Origin: Apostichopus japonicus
Taxonomy: Eukaryota; Echinodermata; Holothuroidea; Aspidochirotida; Stichopodidae
Length of the DNA: 64,000 nucleotides
Reading direction: 5' to 3'
Assembly: GCF_037975245.1 (NCBI RefSeq)
Contig: NC_092569.1
Coordinates: 35,887,168-35,951,167, forward strand
Position numbers and translations under genes: made by a program. Shown here in pieces: positions 19,665-33,000 of this stretch. Position 1 is the stretch's first letter. The number at the start of each line of letters is the position of its first letter. The notes under the pieces are model-generated. The model saw only the letters and a program-made list of their open reading frames with translations, ran no database searches and had not been told where the DNA came from.

Positions 19665-22600
19665 ATGGAATCATATTCTCAAGTTTTGATCAGTATAATG
19701 GCTGAGACGCTGAAATACTTATCTAGTTTCAACTTTTTCTGGATAGCGCAGATATTTGTGTTGGTTAAGTATGGAGATATGACTCATATATCAGAATCAA
19801 AGTTAGCTTACAATCTCAACATATCTTGCGCAGACTTCGATATAGAACATTGTCGTACGGTTGTTTCAATGTGTTTGTACTTTCGGCCGAATTCGATGAC
19901 TACCAGGGACTCGTCTAGTGTGCTATTTTCTTACTTTGATAAAGGGTCAAGTTTTGAAGAAAGTGTCCAACTACACGTTCAACATGCACAAGAAGTATTT
20001 TGGGTTCATCGCAACGAGAAAAAGTATTTATTGTGAGTCCTATATTACAGACCCGCTAATTATTTTACATACTCAGTCGAGGGGTAGCGGGACATGTTAT
20101 ATTAAGTAAGTGACGGGGCAAGCCACAAATATATCTCAAGACATACCGACAATGTTAATCCCATCTTTGCATACCGCACCACAAAATTCCAAGAGTTTAA
20201 TGACAATTATTAATTACCAAAAATATGAGAGGACACTTTGTATTATCGGAAAGGGGCATTGTTGAGGTTCATCACAAAACCATGGAGATGTGGGGGTGTG
20301 GGAGGGGGACACATGCCCTTGCCTCCGCCGGCCCTTTAAGTAATGCGTTTATGTTATACTGCAAGTTTATGTTATACTGCAAGTTTATGTTATACTGCAA
20401 GTTTCTGTTAGCGATATATCGCGAATTCGTGTCCTTTTCTATCTTATCGTGGGCGATATATCGCGAATTGAATATCCTTTTCTATATCTTATCATTGACG
20501 ATATATCGCAAGTTGAATGTCCCTTTCTATATCATATCGTGGGCGATATATCGCGAATTGAAATGTCCCTTATACATCAGTTTGTTTTTATTCGACAGAT
20601 TTGAGATTCCAAGAGTTTTACGAAATGAGTCCTCCTGGCGCCATTTATGTTTCTTGACGTCATCAAGTGAATTTGGTTACACTATGACCCTTTCTATTGA
20701 AGACGGAAACGGGACAATAAGTCTACCACTGGAAGACAGAGCGATTGGGTTTCATGAAGCACCGACCAGGTCACAGAGACAACTGAAATATACCTTTGGA
20801 GGTTGGTTCAATATCTTCACCTTAAAATTGTGAATATGTAGATTATGTTATCAACCTTTAAATGTGTAAAAGAAGAAAAATAATATTTACACTAGAAAAT
20901 TAATTACAACGGTAGATTGAATGATGTCATTGGTGGTGTGCCTATGAAAGCTTGACAAATGTTATTGTTCTCATTTTATTATTATTTTTGAAGAAATGTT
21001 TTTTTTTTGCATTGCTAAAAGAAGCAACTATACAGAAATATTTATAGAAAAGAAAACAAAAAAATTAGGTAAAATATGGAGATTATTTCTCCATTCTTTA
21101 TTATAACTGATTATTATTTTTTTTCATGCTACGCATAATTTATTTCACCTTTATTTTCTTCAAAGGTGGAAACCTTTCTTCAGAAAATCAAAGGGCGCCA
21201 TTATATTTTGAGTGTGTTAGGGACGTAACGTTCACAGTTTATAGCAACGCAAACAACTTCTACGAGCTGGCTATTAAAGACGACACAGGTAAACTAATTA
21301 GAGTGAAAAGCTGTTAACTTTACTAAAGTCTGATATCTGAATACCTCAAAGACGGATGTGATGAAATTGTTCTTGAAGGCCGTATTAAATATAGCTGTTT
21401 ATATAGCCTACCCATTTCCACCTTCATTTTCTTCTGTTATATGTTAAAAGAGAGAGAGAAAAAAAGAAGAAATATTTCACAGCTGCGTCTAAACAATTGA
21501 TAATCTTAGAATTACATCAATCTCTATATCTAATTAATTCACATGTGTTTCGTTTTCATTTTAATCTAAAACAGATGATATTTGTCAACAAACCTGTCTT
21601 ACAAATAAACCATGTCAGTCATCGGATAAATGTTTGAACTTTCTTCCGGTTGATGCTGGAGGTATTGACAGATGTGAATGCTTGGAAGGGACAGTAATTG
21701 GAACAACTTGCCGAAAATTATCTAAGTCTAAAGGTAAGATCATTTGATGTTCTCCCTTATCTAAATGAAAAACTGAGTAAAAAAATAATCATTTGCCAAA
21801 TATCTGATGATATTCCTATAAAGCTTGAATTTAATTTATTTTTCTGTTTTGCTTTTGTTGATATTTCTTCAGATTTTTTCTCCATTGGTTGGGTTGTTTT
21901 GTTAACTGCAATGCCGTTTCTACTAGTGCTAATCTCATTGTGTATATACTGCGTAGTAGCTGGCAACAAATTACGTCGTCAGTCTGCGGAAGATATGAAA
22001 AAGAAAGGTAAAATTTCATCACTAAGCTTTACCATGAGTTGGTTCCTTCCTGATCCTTACATGTCTTCATACTCAATGCACTGGATCCCTTGGGATCGAT
22101 ATATCATGATATAGGATATCGTTAACTGTATTTTATGTTAAACGTATATTCATTCATACTTAGTAAAGATTCCTAAATCCTATTGGTCCATTCAGGTCAG
22201 CTGACCGTGGTTAATCCTGTGAGTAACGCACGGTAAAATTACGGGGCATCACTTTAATACATCTTTGGTTATATGTAACCAAAAATGTTTTGTTTTATGA
22301 TATTTCCCCCACACAAATGGTAGTGTATGAATGAACGGGGTTAATCAACGGTCTAGCGTGCGTTACCCCTTATTACAACATACGCTAAAACAAATCGAGT
22401 CGATGTTTTCAAAGCAAATGATGTGTTCAATGTTCAATGTTGTTCAAGCTATATACATTACACATAAACCTTATTGTGCATATAACATGCAATTTGATAC
22501 ACGTTTACCCAGGGCTGTATTCCATGAAGGTAGTTCCAATATGAATGGATACTGAGTTACCCAGGCTATATGTATTGCATGTAAACCTTATTGTGCATAT

Positions 22601-24586
22601 AACATGCAGTTTGATACACGTTTACCCAGAGCTGTATTCCCTGAAGGTATAGGCCTATATGTATGCATACAGAGTTAACCATGGGTTAAACTGCACATAT
22701 CATTTTTCTATAGCAATTTATTTAACAAAGCCGATATTCAGCCATATAGTATGTCGGTCAAGTGATATTTGTAAATGAAAATAAAAAAAACTACTTTTTT
22801 TTACCTAATTTTAATGGTTTCATTCCCTCTCCAGGGCAGCCATCATCCAAAGTAGACACGTTGCCGGGTAAACGAGCTACCATTAGCAGCAAATTGCCTT
22901 CATCATTGGTAAATTATTAGCTAATCCCTTTTTACAGTTCTAGAACTAACAATAGAAAGCATTGTCTCGGTTCAGTGTGCTTTTCCCATTGGCAGTTGGG
23001 AATATGCCGGTATGTCGGTTTGGCATGTTCGATACCATTGTTCAAATAACTAAGAACTTACCCTACATTCATGAACTTGTTTCTATACCCTCGACAATTC
23101 CTCCCCTTCCCTCCCCCCTCATTTGTTGCAATGGGTAATAAGAATATTAACAACTCAGGGCGTTGTTCCGCTTTGAACTCCACCTTCCTTTCAAATGTAC
23201 CCTTTCGATCCAGCCAAAAAAAAAGGAATTACTACCAAATAAAGATGTAATCTTTCACTTCACATTTTACGTTGTAAGGAACTGAACTGCGCGATTTGAT
23301 ACTATATTTTAACAGCAGGGGGTAGGCGATGGGTGATGAAGCACGGGAAATATGCAACCAGGCATCTGATTCAGAGGAGATTTAGGGAGGGACACAATGC
23401 TGACCACAAACCCTTTCAAATCTTGCTTTCATTTAATTAAGTTTTATGACTTATGACAAAAATCAAAAGCATTATCAGAAGATGGACACCGAGCCCTAAG
23501 TATGCTGTAAATTATTTATAAAAGGATTTAAAGGGTACGTGTGAAGACTCGCGCACAAAGAAACGTCTCATGCCGGTAATCTGACCTAGTTTCGAATGAG
23601 GTGTAACAGAAGTGTTAGACACCACCATCGATCCCAGAAAATACACACACAGCTTGCTACCGTCGGTAATTAGACACTAGTGTACAGTCAATACATACAA
23701 CTACGGTCAATACCCACAGCACAGTGTACATAGCAGCGTGGACATCTCAGGTCCAGCTAAAGATAACAAGGTATCACGTTTCATTACTGTCTGCATTTTG
23801 TAGCGACAAGAAGAAACCGTCATTTGCAAGCAATGGAAAGTTCACTTTTTTGGAGCGCGGCACGCGGTTTGGGGCGAGTCTTCAATGTCTTTAAGAACAA
23901 AACAAGGGAGATAATTAAAACTTTCAGGGAGTTGAGTGGGGTATCATTTCCCCTCCCTGGAAATGTACACGTAAACAGGTAAATGGAGGACCCTCATCCA
24001 CCCTCTCCAAATAGACCCAGTCATTACACATTCGCCTTCTACCATTAATATGAGCACGTGATCAATACGAAACATTGACCGCCTTTTGTAGTATTTGAGC
24101 ACTGTAAAAGTAAAAAGAAAACACACGGTAAACACGGAGTCTGAGTCCTTGTAACTTTCGTCACGGTAAAAACGTAGTATGAGTCATTGTAATGACGTCA
24201 TATGTAAACTTTCATCTTCTATTTTTTGTTATTGTGGATGAGGTCATACCATAACACGTGTGTTTTGTTATTTAAGAAGACTTCATATACATTAATCTGT
24301 GTCTTGTATTGTTTATAATTTTAGATGACGTCATGCCTTAAGCCATATCTGTTATTGTTTTATATTACAGTCAAGTTCCATTGAACTAGAATGGGATCCA
24401 CAGGCCGAAAATAAAATCAAGAATCCAGAACTGGAATGGGATCACGATGCCCATAACCCCGATATATCGGGCTATTTTACCGAATGTGAGTTAGAGACGG
24501 TGCCTTCGGATGCAGAAACTCAAGCTTTAAATGTCATTAATGATACTACAGAAGATCGTAAAAACGTAACTGTGACGTCAGTATAA
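19665..24586 (+). CDS. Single-pass membrane protein with pentraxin-like ectodomain and EGF-like module
   Basis: Seven exons: 19665-20032, 20599-20801, 21166-21288, 21575-21733, 21873-22007, 22835-22908, 24371-24586. All have GT-AG borders and phases that close, giving 425 residues; a start at 19698 (MAETL) is equally possible. A hydrophobic signal region lies near residues 22-35 (FNFFWIAQIFVLV). Residues about 63-155 resemble the N-terminal half of pentraxin/LamG domains: a Cys in SMCLYF (C70), VLFSYFDKGSS, LLFEIPRV and WRHLCFLTSSS (C140), with the Cys pair placed as in the conserved pentraxin disulfide. The C-terminal pentraxin half, which holds most calcium ligands, is not recognisable. A seven-Cys EGF-like module follows (about 233-284; RCECLEGTVIGTTC), then a transmembrane helix (about 289-312) and a 110-residue tail with acidic, repeated LEWD segments. 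A cell-surface recognition or adhesion role is inference. Confidence 0.72.
20341..20400. repeat. 18-bp tandem repeat, 3 copies
   Basis: TTTATGTTATACTGCAAG is repeated three times without change in intron 1 of the pentraxin-like gene. The identity between copies implies recent expansion. Confidence 0.9.
20408..20570. repeat. ~44-bp minisatellite carrying the palindrome GCGATATATCGC, 4 copies
   Basis: The block GGGCGATATATCGCGAATTGAA followed by a TCC-TTTCTATATC-type spacer recurs at about 20411, 20453, 20499 and 20543. Three copies keep the GCGATATATCGC palindrome intact and one has lost its flanking G. It lies in intron 1 of the pentraxin-like gene, immediately before the exon at 20599. Confidence 0.85.
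22448..22680. repeat. Tandem duplication of ~117 bp
   Basis: GCTATATACATTACACATAAACC...GATACACGTTTACCCAGGGCTGTATTCC starting at 22448 is repeated from 22565 with about 85-90% identity. It lies in intron 5 of the pentraxin-like gene and is non-coding. Confidence 0.8.
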
Positions 24587-24644
24587 AGCGCGGATTTGTT
24601 GAAAATTTGGGTAGAAAGTTGAAGTGTTCAAGTTCCATCACTTA

Positions 24645-25110
24645 CGAAAGAACTTTGATTTGATTTATTTCACACCCAAATACAAAGACTATACAAGACA
24701 CATGGTTTAGGGATATCACAAAAAAGTCTGTCCAGTAGACTTTTGTCCACTGTATGGTCCCTGTACATACAAAACAATAAATGGAGAGAATATTACTAAA
24801 ACAAATAATTCCAGAAGAGGCAAGACACTAAAAATTGGCTCATACGATATATAAATTCCTCAGACTCTTCGGTTATCAGTAAGTCCAACAAATGTTTTTT
24901 TTTTTTGTTACTCCCAGCTTAAATGATTCAAAGCTAGTAGTGCTTTGAAGCTCCACAGAAAGAGGATTGTACAGCTTACTGGTAGTTTAAAGAATAGTAG
25001 ACTGTCCATAACTAGATCTATACAAATGAGTTGTAATAGGAGTACTCACTTCCTCTAGGTCTATAACTTTTTAACGACATAATGATGACAATGGTGTTAA
25101 GCTTAAAGAA
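24645..25110 (-). pseudogene. 3' remnant of a non-LTR retrotransposon
   Basis: Read on the minus strand the segment encodes KLYNPLSVELQSTTSFESFK followed by LGVTK, matching the typical C-terminus of non-LTR retrotransposon polymerase proteins (xLYNxLPxELR...SFKxxL). Upstream pieces carry stops (YRPRGSEYSYYNSFV then a stop). It begins about 60 bases past the pentraxin-like stop codon and may contribute to that gene's 3' UTR. Confidence 0.55.
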
Positions 25111-25836
25111 AGTCGGAGAATTAAATTAAGAAAACTGTATAATACAAGCTTTGTGAACTTCAAGATTGTTGGTCAAAGAGTTTAGCTCAGTTGTTGAAAT
25201 TTAAAATATTGAAAATGTTTTCAGTTTACACGTGTGCATTGCCCAAGACTCTTTGATGTCAACATGATAAAAACAGTCGATGTTTAATTGTTGGATGCTG
25301 TTCTTCAAGCAAAAATCCTTTCTTGATAATGAGCATGCGTATGCATTTGTTTCATCTTATTCAATACCTTTGACAACAGTAATTTTGTTATCATCATTCA
25401 ATCTACCATTCTTTCTAAAAATTCTACACTTTCTTTAATTCGCTGTTCGAAAATGAAAGTTTGACGTCATATGTGAATAGTATTTTGTAGTTTTTTTTAT
25501 TTGCTTTTGTCTCTAGAATATGTTTACGTTCTTTTTCATTTCATTCAGGATATGATGTCATTTATAAATAAACTCTCTCATTCATTGATTTTCTTGTAAA
25601 TTCGTTGCTTTTTGTCCATTTTTCGACCGTCTTCTATGCGTATTACTTGTCTTTGTTTTATCGGATCGCCTTCTATTGTTCATCTTTTGTAATACTATAT
25701 AAAAAAAATTGTCCATTTATACAGAGCACATCAAGCCCCTATCCCTCCATCCCCCCCCCCCCAATAGTACCGTTGCAACTTTGCCAATATACTAAACCAT
25801 GGATCAACGTATAAGTTACTGAACTGACTCTGCAAT

Positions 25837-26040
25837 TAGGTCATCAGCATTAGCTCCAAAAGTCAGCATAATAAACATTGTTACAAGTGTTCAAAAAGTA
25901 TTTCCTTAGAGGTTCTAATACTCTGTATTATTTCCAGAAAGAGAGAAGGGTTCAATTAGATATTTAAATGTCTCTGTGAGGGAAAGATCTAAGAGTGCAT
26001 AAATATATGGTGAAATATAAACTTTAGTAACCAGTGGTTG
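25837..26040. mobile_element. Diverged relative of the TTAA-type MITE family
   Basis: GGTCATCAGCATTAGCTCCAAAAGTCAG near 25839 and TTCAAAAAGTATTTCCTTAGAGG near 25891 match, in the same order, the left part of the MITE at 47508-47746 (GGTAATCAGTATCGGCCCCAA; TTCAAAAAGTATTTTCCTGG). The right inverted end is not clear, so the limit is tentative. Confidence 0.45.
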
Positions 26041-27030
26041 TTTTACTAGCTGATTGTGGGCAAAACTGGTGACTTTTTGTAAAAATCGTCAGTCCTACGA
26101 ATGGAAACGAGAAAACAAGTGTTGTTCTGCATTTTAATTTGATCCGCACCATCCTATTACGTCATAGTGTGTCGTGAAAGGAAAGATCTTTTGTACTCCT
26201 GAATCACCCCCACCCTCCCCCCACCAATTGTTGCACGGATTATGAAACAAGAAATAGACCGTACTATACTAAGTTAATGGGACACCGAAGTCATAACTCA
26301 TATATGTGTTAAACTGGGCCATTTAAATATTTCCTATTTAGGAACATCAAAATGGCTTTAACCACATACATATATCATATGTAGACTTGGGTATATGCAA
26401 TTATACCTGAATATTATGATGGTGTTGTCAGCATATCGAAAAGTGACTACCTCCCGCAAAGTATAGATTTAAATTACATGGACTCAGTAAATTAGTTTAA
26501 CTAGCCTTTGAATTTATTATTGCAGGATAAAAATTGACAGCAAATATGTTGAATTCTCAGCCAAACACCCGTTTCAAATTTTGGGGGATGGTTTCTGTTG
26601 TATCGCTATATCCCACTCGTTACTGTAGTAACGTTGAAAATTTGTCGTTAATCATATCTCTTAGATTCTATTTCGTGTAAAGTACATTGAGAGAAGCGGC
26701 GTTGCTGTGGTAAACTGTGCTAAAAAGTGTGCCATAATACTTCCCGCTCCATATTTGATACCAAAACAGCATTGTTGTATCGAATCATGACACGAGTCAA
26801 GAAATTTCAAATTGTGAAAAGACTCGATTCAAGTTAGTAAATTCACTGATCATAGATCGACTCGACTTTAAGATGAAGTGAATCGTTTTAAAACTCTGTG
26901 ATCCAGTTGCAGAGTCGACTGCAAATATTGCTCCCTTCTATAGTTTGTGCATGAGATGTTACTTAGGAATACACTAATGGCCTGCCATAGAGAATCTAAA
27001 CTTTGCACACACAAAAAACTCGAACAAACC
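26041..27030. other. Region upstream of GTF3C5, no gene seen
   Basis: No coding signal before the GTF3C5 start. Promoter and 5' UTR of GTF3C5 should lie in the last few hundred bases. I see no CpG island and no clear TATA box. Confidence 0.35.
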
Positions 27031-30000
27031 ATGGCAGAGAACGAACTCGAACAAAAGTCAAGCTCCGAGAGACAAGAAGCTGATTCTTTCCTCATACCCG
27101 TTCCTGAAAAGAATTTAACGTGTGTGGAATACCCAGGAAAAGTCTTGAATGTTGATCGTGCCCTCCAAACTCTCGGTGGAAAAGAAAACATTTCACATGT
27201 AAGCCTTATTATCTTAGTTTAGCATGGGAACCAGTTTCACGAATTCTTGAAAATGCACTAACAACAATGTCCCAGGGATTTAATAATTATAAGGCCTAAC
27301 GTATATTTCGGATTGTGAAGTCGAACGCCGCTAGGCCTAGCCGAACGCCGCTAAAGCCTAGCCGAACGAAAGGTACTATTAAGCAATAAATCGAAATTGT
27401 AGCCAGGCTGACAATTTGGGTTTTGAAATTCACTTGACCTCATATCACAATATATCTTAATAGGCTAACTCAACTGATCGAAAATTATTTTCAAATATTT
27501 TCTCAGTATGTTTCATGAATCTGAAGAAATGCTTTGTCATCAAGGTACTAATTTAGAATCCGTACCATCCGATATCCGACAGGCTAAAAGAGGGCGCTCT
27601 TTTTGATGGGGTGAGCGTTTTTAAATGGGGCTTGGATATTTTTGGGGGACTAAAAGAGTTTGGCGGTTTTCATGAAGGTAGTAAACTCGCTTCACTTCAT
27701 TGTACCCCGTTTCACATCCCCCACACTTTCAACCGTAGTTCTCTCTATTCTTTCTGTCTTCCTCACTCGTTTTCTCGGATGAGACCTACATATCTATGAA
27801 GAGAAGAGAAGAGAAAACATGATTAATAACATGAGTAACACATAGCAGTAATCGAACCCGGGATGTTAGGATGCGAATTAATAATAGCGCATACTCCTAA
27901 CCGATCAGGCCATGTGAGCCGGATGAGGATTTGGCGTTTGGAAGAAAAATAGAAACCTTAACTTTTCCTTTATTACCATATTTGAATATTCATTACCATA
28001 TAACAAAAGCCATATAACAAAACCATATAACATTCTAGTTGACAACGACTTCCATTGAAACGTCTTCTTTTGTGATGGTCTACTGCATTAAGACTTAAGC
28101 AGGTGCTTATACCTCAATAATCCTAGCTTGTAGCAGCTCTGTTTAAAGACACACCTTAGTGTTAAATGTGTAGCCAAGTTCCTAACTAATAAAATGGGTT
28201 AAGTTCCATGCCCTCTTGGAATCCAAGTTATAGTCGTTCTATAGCAAATATAACCAAGCCAATGAGATATGACAGACTCCACAAAGGAGAAGCTGACGAC
28301 TTTAGCTTGGTAAATGTCCAAGGGAGTGTTTATGAAAGGTAATAACAGGTAATAACAATTTGTCTTCACTATCTTCTTATTATCTTATAGCCATTCATGT
28401 CAACACTCCGTATCCCCACCTCCCGTTCTTCTATCTCTTAACACTATTCCCTACTTCATACCCCTAATTCCTAGCCCTATTTCCTAACCCCTAACCCTAT
28501 TCCCTATTTCCTAACCCTATTTCCTAACCCTATTTCCTAACCCTAACCCTATTTCCTAACCCTATTTCCTAACACTCCGTATCCCCACCTCCCGTTCTTC
28601 TATCTCCTAACACTATTCCCTACTTCATACCCCTAATTCCTAGCCCTATTTCCTAACCCCTAACCCTATTCCCTATTTCCTAACCCTATTTCCTAACCCT
28701 AACCCTATTTCCTACTATACCGCTTTAACTCATTCAAGCGAATCATTCACGCGACGCACCTATTCACCGACTGTTATTCTATTGAACCAAGCCGGTGCGA
28801 GCACACACGTTCAGCCGGATTACACAGTTGTTCTTCGGCCGATTCGAAGTAAGCTTGCACATTCATATGGTACGGATTCTAAAGTCAGGCCGTCATCAAT
28901 ATAGAGGACTACTGTACTTGCTTGGTTTTTATAGTATTAGTACATTTGTGAGAAATTATACAACATATCAGACCTCCCAACTCATCAGGCTTCAAAGGAG
29001 ATCTCATGATTCTTAATACAAACTCAGGCTCTCCTGATTTCATACATGTGCTAATCTTCTGGGAAAATTTCATTTCCAAAATGTTTTTATAAGTTTATTA
29101 AACATGGGCTATGCATATATATGTTTTTACCTGCTTTGGGAACGTGGAGAAAATGAACAAGAAAATGCTTAACATTGTGTCCAAACAACAATTTGTGTTC
29201 AGTAAAGCTTTCAAAGCATTATTTTGTCTCCAAAGTTCTGGTATTTATGTTCTCTGTATTTTATGTTGGGTTCTGCTAAAACCCAAAAATGTTAAGTATG
29301 TTTTTTTTCATCTTACTGTCTTGTTTAAACTTCGTATTTTGATTCTCCCTACTTTTGCTAATCTCCCTATTTTGAGGTATGGAAAATTGTAAATCTTCTC
29401 ATTTTTTTGTGAAAGACTAGACAGGTTGGCAGGTCTGATACTTCTGATACTTTTCTTTTTCATTCTTCCTTCTGTTGGTACCATCAGACAATTCTGCAGT
29501 CAGGTCGAAGACTTGCATTGAATTTTCGACCAGGAGATTCCTTCTGTAAACCTTTGTATGGAAGCAAGTATTCAACAACAAATATGTTACTGAAGGTAAC
29601 AAGGAAGAAGAATCCTGCAGGTTCAGTTAAGACCACAGACCAGACATCAGCGACTAATAATTCCACAGACGAATATTCATGTGAAATGATTGGCACCGTT
29701 GACACCACTTTTAAATTTGAAGGTACAGTGTTTATGCTTTAAATGATTGATTTCACTATTTTGTTCTGTTCAATCAAAAATTGTCAAGTTAGCTTTCTGC
29801 ATGAAGCCAGCAATGACTTGAACCATTGACCTCCTAAATGTTAGGTTTCATGACTTTTTATTCTCAACCTTTAAACATTTGACCATAGCACTGACCAGTC
29901 TAAGTTGTCCGAGGGTCAGCCATCAAACTTTCTTCAAAGGACTTTGACATATAGAAAGATCTTTCATTTAAATATCAGACTACTTTTAAATATAATATAA

Positions 30001-33000
30001 TAATAATTTCATAAATAGATGGATTAATTGTGAATATATATTTTTTCTCTTTCATTCACAGGAATGTCTGACTTTCAATATTTACCCATGGAAACCAGAC
30101 CCGATGGATCCCACAAGCCCATTCTGGATGAGTTAGTGCCAAGTTCTGTCGAGGATACCTCTTTCTTGAAGAAGGACGCCAATCTATTTATCATGCCGGG
30201 TAATTTCTCTCGAATGGATACACCGTCTGGATACCTTTACCAGAAACAAAAGAGTGGACAAGATCCCTTATTGGAAGAGAATCTTATTGGCAAAAGAAGG
30301 AAAAGGCGTCCAGGATTGGCCTACCTTGTTCCATTTGATGTCGAAAATGTCCCAACCGACCCCCAACCGGAGGCAGCCCAAAGCGTCTATAGAATGAAGT
30401 TGAAGGATGAATTGGAATTCTTAACAAAGGTAGCTATTAAAAACTGAATTATTTACAAATCAAGTTCTTCTAAAATGATTGATCATGCATATCTGACAAA
30501 ACTCTGAAAAAAGTAACCAAATGTAATGCTTCTCCGTTAAATTCCTGAAATAACGATATTAGCTACCGTAGAAAGTATCATACAATAGGTCAAAAAATTA
30601 CACTTTTCTCTCTTTCCGTTAATACTCTCGTAAACAAAACTACTGTTTAGTGCTTCTTTAAGACTCTTCTGTCTTTATCTTAAACTTCAAACATGAAGTG
30701 TTATTTCTGTTTGACTTTTTCAACCACAGAAATTGTCTGTATTTTAATTTTGTTTTGTTCCAGCTCTTTGAAAAGCGTTCTATGTGGAGCAGAAATGCCC
30801 TGTTGGTCTGTTCGAAGCTTCCTATGAATACACTCAAGGTGGTGCTGCCAATGATAGCCTATTACTTCCTATCAGGTCCATGGAGGACTGTGTGGTGCCG
30901 ACTCGGTTATGATCCTCGCAAGGATAAAGCCTCCAGAATGTTCCAAGTGGTCGACTTCAGAATGAGAATTAGTAAGATTTCCATTCTTGTCAGATTTCCC
31001 TCTTTGCAATCAATGATAGGATACATTATTTATATTTTAGCTCTTCAAATTGCTTAGGAATACTGAATGTATTTTGATCTGTACAAGTGCTTGTAGTATC
31101 TGCAGCAAATGTTTACTTCTCACCATCATTTTGATTGGGAAAGTTCTTGTGGTATTGCTTCTAATAATCACAAGTTCTAGAGAAATATTAAAGAACTCTG
31201 TTTTAGTGAACTAGTATGAACTAGCCTTAAAACTTTACGGCTATATAACAAAAAATGTCCTTTTTTTGTTGAAAGTAAGTGAGGCTTCAGCCTTAAGTTT
31301 ATCATCAGAAATGATGAGAAAGTTGTACTGTAGGCCTAAACTTTAAGTGTTGATAATTGTTGCTGTTAATTGGTGTGATTATTCTGTGATTGTTCTTGCA
31401 TATATAGAGGTACTGACTTATAATTAGCCATTGTTGTGATGTTAATGTTTTCTTGTTTGTTTTTTTGCTGATATTCATCCTTACTCCTTACAGGCAGGTG
31501 TAAGGAACAGGATTAAAATCTTTAATGAACATTTTTGAGGCAGCGATGGTCTCGATAGGTTCTCTGCGTAGTATTTGTTTCCAAGTATAGATTAATAACA
31601 TCTCACTTTTGAAATGAAGTAGATCATAATCCATTTCCTTTTTTCAAAACTTTTTATAGTTTGGCCTGGATTTTATTTTCAGAGGTGTTATCAAAGGCCA
31701 AAGCTCTTATTCAGCCATCAACCGCTGGTCAACCAAATATCCTAGCTAATCCAAACCGACGTTTGACCAAAGGGGCTTCTGTACCATCAAGGGTTGAAGA
31801 AGAAGACCAAGATCCACTACCATGCTTCACTCCAAAACTCCTCTCGGTAAGTGGACTAAAAATGCATTATGATTAATGTTGGATCTACATCTCTCAAGGT
31901 ACCTTGTCTGTCCACTTCAAGTAACCGCAGGAAATGATCACAAAAGATAATCTGTCAAGGGAACCGCACAGATGAGTAATGTTAAGAATACCCTGTTATG
32001 TGAAGATACCCGTGGATGAGTATCATTATAGATACCCTGTTATGTGAAGATACCCGTGGATGAGCATCATTATGGATACCTTGTAAGGTTAATATACCCA
32101 TGGATGAGTATCACTTTTAATACCCTGTTAAGTGGAGGTACCCATGGATGAGTTTCATTATATATACCCTGTTAGGTTAAGATACCCATGGATGAGTATC
32201 AAAGATACCCTGTTAGGTTAAGATACCCATGGATGAGTATCATTATGGATACCCTGTAAGGTTAATATACCCATGGATGAGTATCACTTTTAATACCCTG
32301 TTAAGTGAAGGTACCCATGGATGAGTATCATTATATATACCCTGTTAGGTTAAGATACTCATCCATGAGTATCATTATGGATACCCTGTTAAGTGAAGAT
32401 ACCCATGGATGAGTATCATTATGGATACACTGCTAAGTGAAGATGCCCATGGATGAGTATCATTATGGATACCCTGTTAAGTGAAGATACCCATGGATGA
32501 GTATCACTATGGATACCCTGTTAGGTTAAGATACCCATGGATGAGTATCATTATGGATACACTGCTAAGTGATGATACCCATGGAAGAGTATCACTATGG
32601 ATACACTGCCAAATGAAGATACCCATGGATGAGTATCATTATGGATACACTACTAAGTGAAGATACCCATGGATGAGTATCATAATGGAAACCCTATAAG
32701 GTGAAGATACTCATTGATGAGTGTCATTCAAGGTATGCAACGTCCCGGTTTAAATCTCATGTTGTAAATATAAATTCATGTTGTAAATAGAAATTAATGT
32801 TGTAAATATAAATTAATGTAAACAGTCCGATAATATATCTTGTACCCATGTATTTGAATCAGGCAGCAACTGCACTATACATTGATCTTTTTCTGTATAT
32901 CTTTTCTCTTTTTTTAATTTCCTTTTGTTTTTCCTTTGCATTATTAGGATGCTAATTACCTCCTCAAGGATGATCTCCTACCAGCCCATTACCAGATGTG

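Noticed and set aside
20225-20833. 202-codon open frame starting MRGHFVLSERG
   Set aside because: Its first 120 codons translate the intron 1 minisatellites. Only the last part (from 20599) is real exon 2 of the pentraxin-like gene.
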